IMG/VR virus record: IMGVR_UViG_3300028384_001046
Span: 1-64,000 of that record
Length of the DNA: 64,000 nucleotides
Source: a virus
Reading direction: 5' to 3' (one strand)
The translations under genes and the position numbers were made by a program. Each line of letters begins with the position of its first letter. Positions within the stretch are counted from its first letter, which is position 1. Below the pieces are notes generated by a model. It was given only the letters and a program-made list of their open reading frames with translations. It did no database searches and had not been told where the DNA came from. Shown here in pieces: positions 59,894-64,000 of the stretch.

Positions 59894-61044
59894 AAAAACA
59901 AGTAGGGTTTAATCTGACACATGATTCATCGGTATCAGTTTTAGATGAAGATGGTGACATAGAGCTTTTTGTAGAAGAAGAAAGATTAAGCAGAATTAAA
60001 CATGATAGCATTCCATTCAAAGCATGTGATCTTGTTCTTGGTGGACTTACTTTGCAAGAGATTGAAAAATATGAACTGGGTGCAAGTGGATTAATATACA
60101 GAGATGAATATGGAGCAACAAGATTAAATACTTATTATGACCCACTGATTATTAATACTGTTAAATCATTAAAAACTGCCGTACAGGATCGCTCCATTGA
60201 AAACTATGAACTAATAAAGAAAAAATTTGATATATTTTATGAGCATCACTTATTTCATGCTTATTGTGGATTCTATAATTCTGGATTTGATGATGCAGTT
60301 ACAGTTGTAGTTGATGGTATGGGAAATTCTGTAATTGATAATACGGGGTCTTTCAACGAAGATACAAATGAGGTTGCTTCAATATTCGATGCATCTTATC
60401 CAAAGAATATGAATTATTTGGGAGGAATGGCTACACATTCTACTCATAGTCCTTGGGAGAGTCAAAATACAAACCATGATGGTAATTGGACATGTGGAAT
60501 TGGCATGGCATATTCTGCAGTATCTGCTTACATGGGTTTTGGACAACTTGGATCTGGAAAACTAATGGGTCTTGCTCCGTATGGTAAAGAAGATCCAAAT
60601 ATTAGACCTTTTCTTCTTGACAATGGATTTCATGTAAATTCATCTCTTTTTTATAGGACCACAAATGGATGTAATTTTGTTCCATATGATTATTTGCCTC
60701 GATGTGGAGATGGAGAATCTTTCGATATTGAAAATAATTTTGAAAAATTAGCTAATCTTGCTTGGAGGATTCAAGAAGATTTTCAGAAACACATGTTGAA
60801 AATTTTATTGGATGCTCTTAAAATGACAGGACGTAAAAATATTATTTTAACTGGTGGATGTGCTTTAAATTGTGCTGCAAATTACTGGTATTTGGATAAG
60901 TTGCCAAAAGATGTTAAACTATATGTGGAACCCATCAGTACTGATGCTGGAACTAGTCTTGGGATAGCCAAGGCTCAACATTATTCCAAAACTGGTTCCA
61001 TGAAGAAACACCCACTTAAAACCTTATACTTAGGACCCGAATGA
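59887..61044 (+). CDS. Carbamoyltransferase N-terminal domain only
   Basis: 385 residues that align with the N-terminal two thirds of the enzyme at 56382: FNLTHDSSVSVLDEDGDIEL, YEHHLFHAYCGFYNSGFDDA, GSGKLMGLAPYGKEDP, LTGGCALNCAANYWYLDKLP and EPISTDAGTSLGIAKA. It stops after HPLKTLYLGPE, the point where its relative continues with PLKTLYTGFEYM into the YrdC-like domain. The end is clean: the next gene starts in its stop (ATGA). It would need carbamoyl-adenylate from elsewhere, perhaps from the full-length relative, or it does something else. Confidence 0.82.
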   Translation: MLKKQVGFNLTHDSSVSVLDEDGDIELFVEEERLSRIKHDSIPFKACDLVLGGLTLQEIEKYELGASGLIYRDEYGATRLNTYYDPLIINTVKSLKTAVQDRSIENYELIKKKFDIFYEHHLFHAYCGFYNSGFDDAVTVVVDGMGNSVIDNTGSFNEDTNEVASIFDASYPKNMNYLGGMATHSTHSPWESQNTNHDGNWTCGIGMAYSAVSAYMGFGQLGSGKLMGLAPYGKEDPNIRPFLLDNGFHVNSSLFYRTTNGCNFVPYDYLPRCGDGESFDIENNFEKLANLAWRIQEDFQKHMLKILLDALKMTGRKNIILTGGCALNCAANYWYLDKLPKDVKLYVEPISTDAGTSLGIAKAQHYSKTGSMKKHPLKTLYLGPE

Positions 61045-61367
61045 GATATAACGTGGATATAGACGGCACTATCTGTATTCCTGGAAAGGGAGAAGGTAGA
61101 TATACTGAAGCTGTACCTATCCCAGAAAGGATCGCTAAAATAAATGATCTATATATTAAAGGACATCAAATAATCTACCATACTGCTAGAGGTATGGGTA
61201 CATTTGATAATGATAGAGAAAAGGCTAAAGAAAAGTATTATGACTTCACCCTAAAACAGCTTCGCAGTTGGGGGTGTATGTTCCACGATCTTTTCCTAGG
61301 GAAACCTGCCGCCGACTATTACATTGACGACAAAGGAGTAAACTCTGATGATTTCTTCAAGACCTAG
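61041..61367 (+). CDS. HAD-family phosphatase-like protein
   Basis: 108 residues. NVDIDGTIC carries the HAD nucleophile DxDGT; IIYHTARGMG has the Thr of motif II and GKPAADYYIDDKG the Lys and the paired Asp of motifs III/IV. This short HAD type is common in capsule and sugar-nucleotide gene clusters. It could remove the C7 phosphate from heptose 1,7-bisphosphate in place of GmhB, which would complete the pathway between kinase and adenylyltransferase; this is inference. Overlaps both neighbours. Confidence 0.78.
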   Translation: MRYNVDIDGTICIPGKGEGRYTEAVPIPERIAKINDLYIKGHQIIYHTARGMGTFDNDREKAKEKYYDFTLKQLRSWGCMFHDLFLGKPAADYYIDDKGVNSDDFFKT

Positions 61368-61722
61368 AGCAGGGGAACCGATCAAATTCGTATCCAAAGG
61401 ATGGGGATATGAAAAATGGATCGTTAACTCCGAACAATATTGTGGTAAACTCCTTTTCATTGCAAAAGGAAAACAATGTTCTTGGCACTTTCATAAAAAG
61501 AAAGACGAAGTTTTCTACGTCCAAAGTGGAAAAATTAAAATCTACTATGGATGGGACGACAATATTGAGATGGCTAGTGTATCTGTCTTGGAACCAGGAG
61601 ATAAGTTTCATGTTCCTATTGGAATGAAACATAGAATGTATGGTCTTTCGGATACTGAACTATTTGAGTTTAGTACAGAACACTTTGATGAAGACAGTAA
61701 TAGAATTCAACCTGGGGATTGA
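61348..61722 (+). CDS. Cupin, phosphomannose isomerase-like
   Basis: 124 residues. SWHFHKKKDEVFYVQSGKIK is cupin motif 1 (HxHxxxxExxxVxxG) and PGDKFHVPIGMKHRMYGLSD cupin motif 2, with metal-binding His and Glu. GWGYEKWIVN resembles the start of type II mannose-6-phosphate isomerase cupins. Likely sugar-phosphate isomerase or sugar-binding protein; with the sugar genes around it, a role in providing heptose or mannose precursors is possible. Confidence 0.78.
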   Translation: MISSRPRAGEPIKFVSKGWGYEKWIVNSEQYCGKLLFIAKGKQCSWHFHKKKDEVFYVQSGKIKIYYGWDDNIEMASVSVLEPGDKFHVPIGMKHRMYGLSDTELFEFSTEHFDEDSNRIQPGD

Positions 61723-62327
61723 TGAAAGCAGAAAAGATAACTGACCTGATTGTGGTTTTGAAAAATCACATTCCAGATGATACTTGTGATGAAATACTAG
61801 AATGGTTTGAATTAAATAAACATCTACAAACAGATGGATGTGTTTATAGCACAGAAGGAGATCAAGATAAAGGTGCCAAAGTTGACAAAGATTTTAAGAA
61901 TGCTATTCAAACTCTAGTTCCTCCAGGAGCATCTATCTCAGACAAAATGACAGAGATCACCATGTCTGCCTTCAGAGAAGCTGGTTCTAGATATCCAGTT
62001 CCAGAAAATAGTATGACCTTAAATGATTATTGCGTTAGAGTATATCCCAAAGACGAAGGGATATTTAAGACTCATGTGGATCAACACGCATTTGGAACCG
62101 TAAGTAGATTATTTGCTTGCATTATGTATCTTAATGATGTTGAGATTGGTGGGGAAACTGAATTTCCAGACTGGAACATAGCAGTAAAACCAGAGAAAGG
62201 AAAAGTTTTATTGTTCCCATGCAATTATCTTTTCAAACATAAAGGCAATGTTCCTATCTCAAACGAAAAATATATTGCTACAAACTTCATTAACTTTATG
62301 ATGCAAGATATTCCTCTAGTGTCTTGA
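61722..62327 (+). CDS. Prolyl-4-hydroxylase-type 2OG-Fe(II) oxygenase
   Basis: 201 residues from the ATG at 61722, overlapping the cupin stop by one base. KTHVDQHAFGTVSRLFACIM provides the H-x-D pair, YLNDVEIGGETEFPDW is the usual strand after it, and KGKVLLFPCNYLFKHKGNVP the distal His with the 2-oxoglutarate-binding Lys in PISNEKYIATNFI. This is the canonical P4H/PKHD set. Substrate unknown. Its 3' end overlaps the convergent minus-strand epimerase by 32 bases. Confidence 0.82.
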   Translation: MKAEKITDLIVVLKNHIPDDTCDEILEWFELNKHLQTDGCVYSTEGDQDKGAKVDKDFKNAIQTLVPPGASISDKMTEITMSAFREAGSRYPVPENSMTLNDYCVRVYPKDEGIFKTHVDQHAFGTVSRLFACIMYLNDVEIGGETEFPDWNIAVKPEKGKVLLFPCNYLFKHKGNVPISNEKYIATNFINFMMQDIPLVS

Positions 62328-63099
62328 GTCTATAATTCAACCATTCCATATCTGCACAGGTGTAGTCTTGATACTTACCTTTCAGATGATCAGGGAAAGG
62401 AATCATTTCGATTTCTCCCCCTTCTTTTTTAGCAATTAACTCTGCAACTCTCTGGAATGACATTGGTTTACCAGTTCCGATGTCATAGATTCCACTAGGA
62501 GCATCATTATTCATGACAATATTGACTATATCATCTACACATACAAAGTCTCGATAAAACTTATCGGATCCTTCAAATAATTTTAGTTTTCCTGTCTCTT
62601 TAATCTGTTTAGTAAACTTTGAAACGGGACTTGCTTGATCTCCCTTATGGTCTTCACCAGTTCCATATACATTAAAATATCTAAATCCTTGGATACTCTC
62701 AAACCGATCTAGATTGTCCAATACGTAATAATCTATGATTAGTTTTGAAATTGCATATTGATTTAAGGGATTTATTTTTCTACATTCTTTTGTTTGATTG
62801 CCATACACAGATGCTGAAGACGCATACTTAATAGGAATCTTGTGTTCTATCGCATGAGAGAAGAGATGAGCAGTAAAGGTTTGGTTGTAGTGGGAGATCT
62901 TCATCCAGTTTTTTTCTGTAGTGGATGAGATTGCTCCATTATGAATGATTAGATCTACATTTTCCCAACCATTGAATTTAGCCATGAAATCCCATGCATT
63001 ATCCATATCAATACCGATAACGTCACGTTCTGCTTCATTTTCAAGATATTTTAAAAAGTGGGATCCAATGAATCCCTTATAACCAGTAAGTAAGATCAT
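62296..63099 (-). CDS. HldD-like ADP-heptose 6-epimerase
   Basis: 267 residues on the minus strand. [16 protein letters not shown] is the Rossmann start; [26 protein letters not shown], YAISK (YxxxK), [38 protein letters not shown] and [20 protein letters not shown] all follow E. coli HldD closely (SSTTE, [45 protein letters not shown]). HldD turns ADP-D-glycero- into ADP-L-glycero-D-manno-heptose. About 40 residues shorter than the bacterial enzyme. The start overlaps the stop of the minus-strand gene upstream (TGATG), so the two are co-transcribed opposite to the rest of the island. Confidence 0.9.
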   Translation of the reverse strand: [267 protein letters not shown]

Positions 63100-63806
63100 C
63101 AGTATATTATCCTTGGAATAGGTAGAAATATTGATTGAGCGAGTCTATACACCTGTTGATCAAAGTGACCTGGATGTTGATATACACCATGAAGAAAATT
63201 ATCTGGATATACAATCAATCTATTGTATTTCATTTCTGCTAAGTGAACAAGTTCCCAAGGACCAACACTATCTCTTACAATATCTTCGTTCCAGATTCCA
63301 GATTGGTTTACATCAACACAACTCATTCCCTTATAAGTATAAAATCCAGTGCCACCATGACATTCTTCTGGCGTGTTTAAATAAATTACACCTGCCCAAC
63401 CCCTAACTAAATTTTTACTATCTATAGGAGAATCTACGTGTGGAATAAGTACTTGATCTGATGCAGTTACATTTACCGAGAATGTAAGTTGTTTGCATCC
63501 AAAGACAAATCGTTCTTCTTCTTCTTTTGACAATCCATAAACTGATTTGGCTATGTCAATCCAGATTGGAACTAAATGATCAAGATCAAAATTTGCACTA
63601 ACTCTACCACCTGGAACTGCTCCACAAATTCTTCGATTAAAAGTTGGAGGAATTCTTAGAGCCAAATCTCGAACCTGATCGGGATTTTTATAGAAGTTAT
63701 CGATGTATACGATTGGTTTTTCTTCCCACCCCATTAACTCTACTCTTGCATCCAATTCATCATTGATTGCAAAGACTTCGGATTCATTTATAAAGTACTT
63801 TTTCAT
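63099..63806 (-). CDS. DUF6445-type 2OG-Fe(II) oxygenase-like protein
   Basis: 235 residues on the minus strand. PIVYIDNFYKNPDQVRDLAL is the DUF6445 head; VLIPHVDSPIDSKNLVRGWA, then GVIYLNTPEECHGGTGFYTY gives the H-x-D pair and GGTGFY, and MKYNRLIVYPDNFLHGVYQH the distal His. More complete than the sister at 54525, with a clear LIPHVDS. First gene of a two-gene minus-strand unit with the HldD-like epimerase. Its start is divergent from gp13, 38 bases apart, leaving little room for its promoter. Confidence 0.82.
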   Translation of the reverse strand: MKKYFINESEVFAINDELDARVELMGWEEKPIVYIDNFYKNPDQVRDLALRIPPTFNRRICGAVPGGRVSANFDLDHLVPIWIDIAKSVYGLSKEEEERFVFGCKQLTFSVNVTASDQVLIPHVDSPIDSKNLVRGWAGVIYLNTPEECHGGTGFYTYKGMSCVDVNQSGIWNEDIVRDSVGPWELVHLAEMKYNRLIVYPDNFLHGVYQHPGHFDQQVYRLAQSIFLPIPRIIY

Positions 63807-63810
63807 GAGA

Positions 63811-63818
63811 CATAAATA
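63811..63818 (+). promoter_or_regulatory. T4-type late promoter of gp13
   Basis: CATAAATA, one mismatch from the T4 late box, 26 bases ahead of the gp13 ATG at 63845, in the 38-base divergent gap. Confidence 0.6.
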
Positions 63819-63844
63819 TGTTGAGAACCCTATTATTATTAGGA

Positions 63845-64000
63845 ATGGCTAAGCCCTCCAGCAGAGAAGAATTGAAGCAATATTGCCTCAGGAAACTTGG
63901 AAAGCCAGTATTGGAAGTTAACGTTGATGATGATCAAATCGAAGATCTGATTGACGATGCAATCCAATTATACCATGAAAGACATGGAGAGGGGATAGAT
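63845..64000 (+). CDS. 13: Neck protein gp13, 5' part
   Basis: The first 52 codons are in the window and the frame runs off its end. MAKPSSREELKQYCLRKLGK, then PVLEVNVDDDQIEDLIDDAI and QLYHERHGEG follow the N-terminus of T4-like gp13 (YCLxxLGAPVLEIN(I/V)DxxQI...). gp13 joins the head-tail neck after DNA packaging. It marks the return to the head/neck genes after the sugar island. Confidence 0.88.
   Translation, partial: MAKPSSREELKQYCLRKLGKPVLEVNVDDDQIEDLIDDAIQLYHERHGEGID

Noticed and set aside
1-64000. tRNA genes, integrase, transposase or attachment sites
   Set aside because: None recognised on reading either strand; short tRNAs could be missed by eye, so this is absence of evidence only.

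Overview
The window is a piece of a large T4-like myovirus genome, most likely a marine cyanophage (cyanomyovirus). The reasons are recognisable T4 baseplate and neck proteins (gp25, gp6, gp7-like, gp8, DUF4815 protein, gp13), short T4-type late promoters (TATAAATA / CTAAATA) just upstream of structural genes, very large tail proteins, and accessory genes common in cyanophages (2-oxoglutarate/iron oxygenases, carbamoyltransferases, many tiny acidic proteins). The host genus cannot be read from the sequence. No tRNA, integrase, transposase or CRISPR array was seen.

Layout. 1-540: the 3' end of a sugar-nucleotide epimerase. 560-5121: about 20 very small genes packed start-to-stop, introduced by three near-identical promoter cassettes and further sigma70-like promoters; this looks like an early, accessory region. 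5122-7136: a regulatory stretch with a terminator and strong sigma70-like promoters, a few small genes and a 2OG-Fe(II) oxygenase. 7137-9070: a glycosyltransferase and small conserved proteins. 9129-54467: the baseplate/tail-fibre block, with gp25, gp6 (broken by one extra T), a 2995-aa gp7-like protein, a fibre protein, a 2492-aa repeat protein, gp8, a 2510-aa DUF4815 protein, five small structural proteins, two giant fibre-like proteins (1705 and 1477 aa), three tandem glycine- and cysteine-rich adhesin-like proteins and a tail-assembly-chaperone-like protein. 54525-63806: a sugar/surface-modification island (GT9-like glycosyltransferase, full and half-length carbamoyltransferases, split HldE adenylyltransferase and kinase, HAD phosphatase, cupin, HldD epimerase) interleaved with four 2OG-Fe(II) oxygenase-like genes. 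63845-64000: the start of gp13, where the morphogenesis genes resume.

How it works together (inference). Early small genes would act during takeover of the host. The late block, transcribed from T4-type promoters, builds the baseplate and an unusually large fibre/adhesin apparatus. The island could make ADP-L-glycero-D-manno-heptose (kinase, phosphatase candidate, adenylyltransferase, epimerase; no GmhA isomerase is visible) and pass sugar and carbamoyl groups to a glycan on the host surface or virion. The most notable signals are the three Cys/Gly-rich adhesin paralogues, the heptose/carbamoyl/oxygenase island with its carbamoyltransferase that lacks the C-terminal domain, the gp7 core split by a huge insertion carrying a YHYH domain, a cysteine repeat domain shared between two different giant tail proteins, and the repeated promoter cassette.
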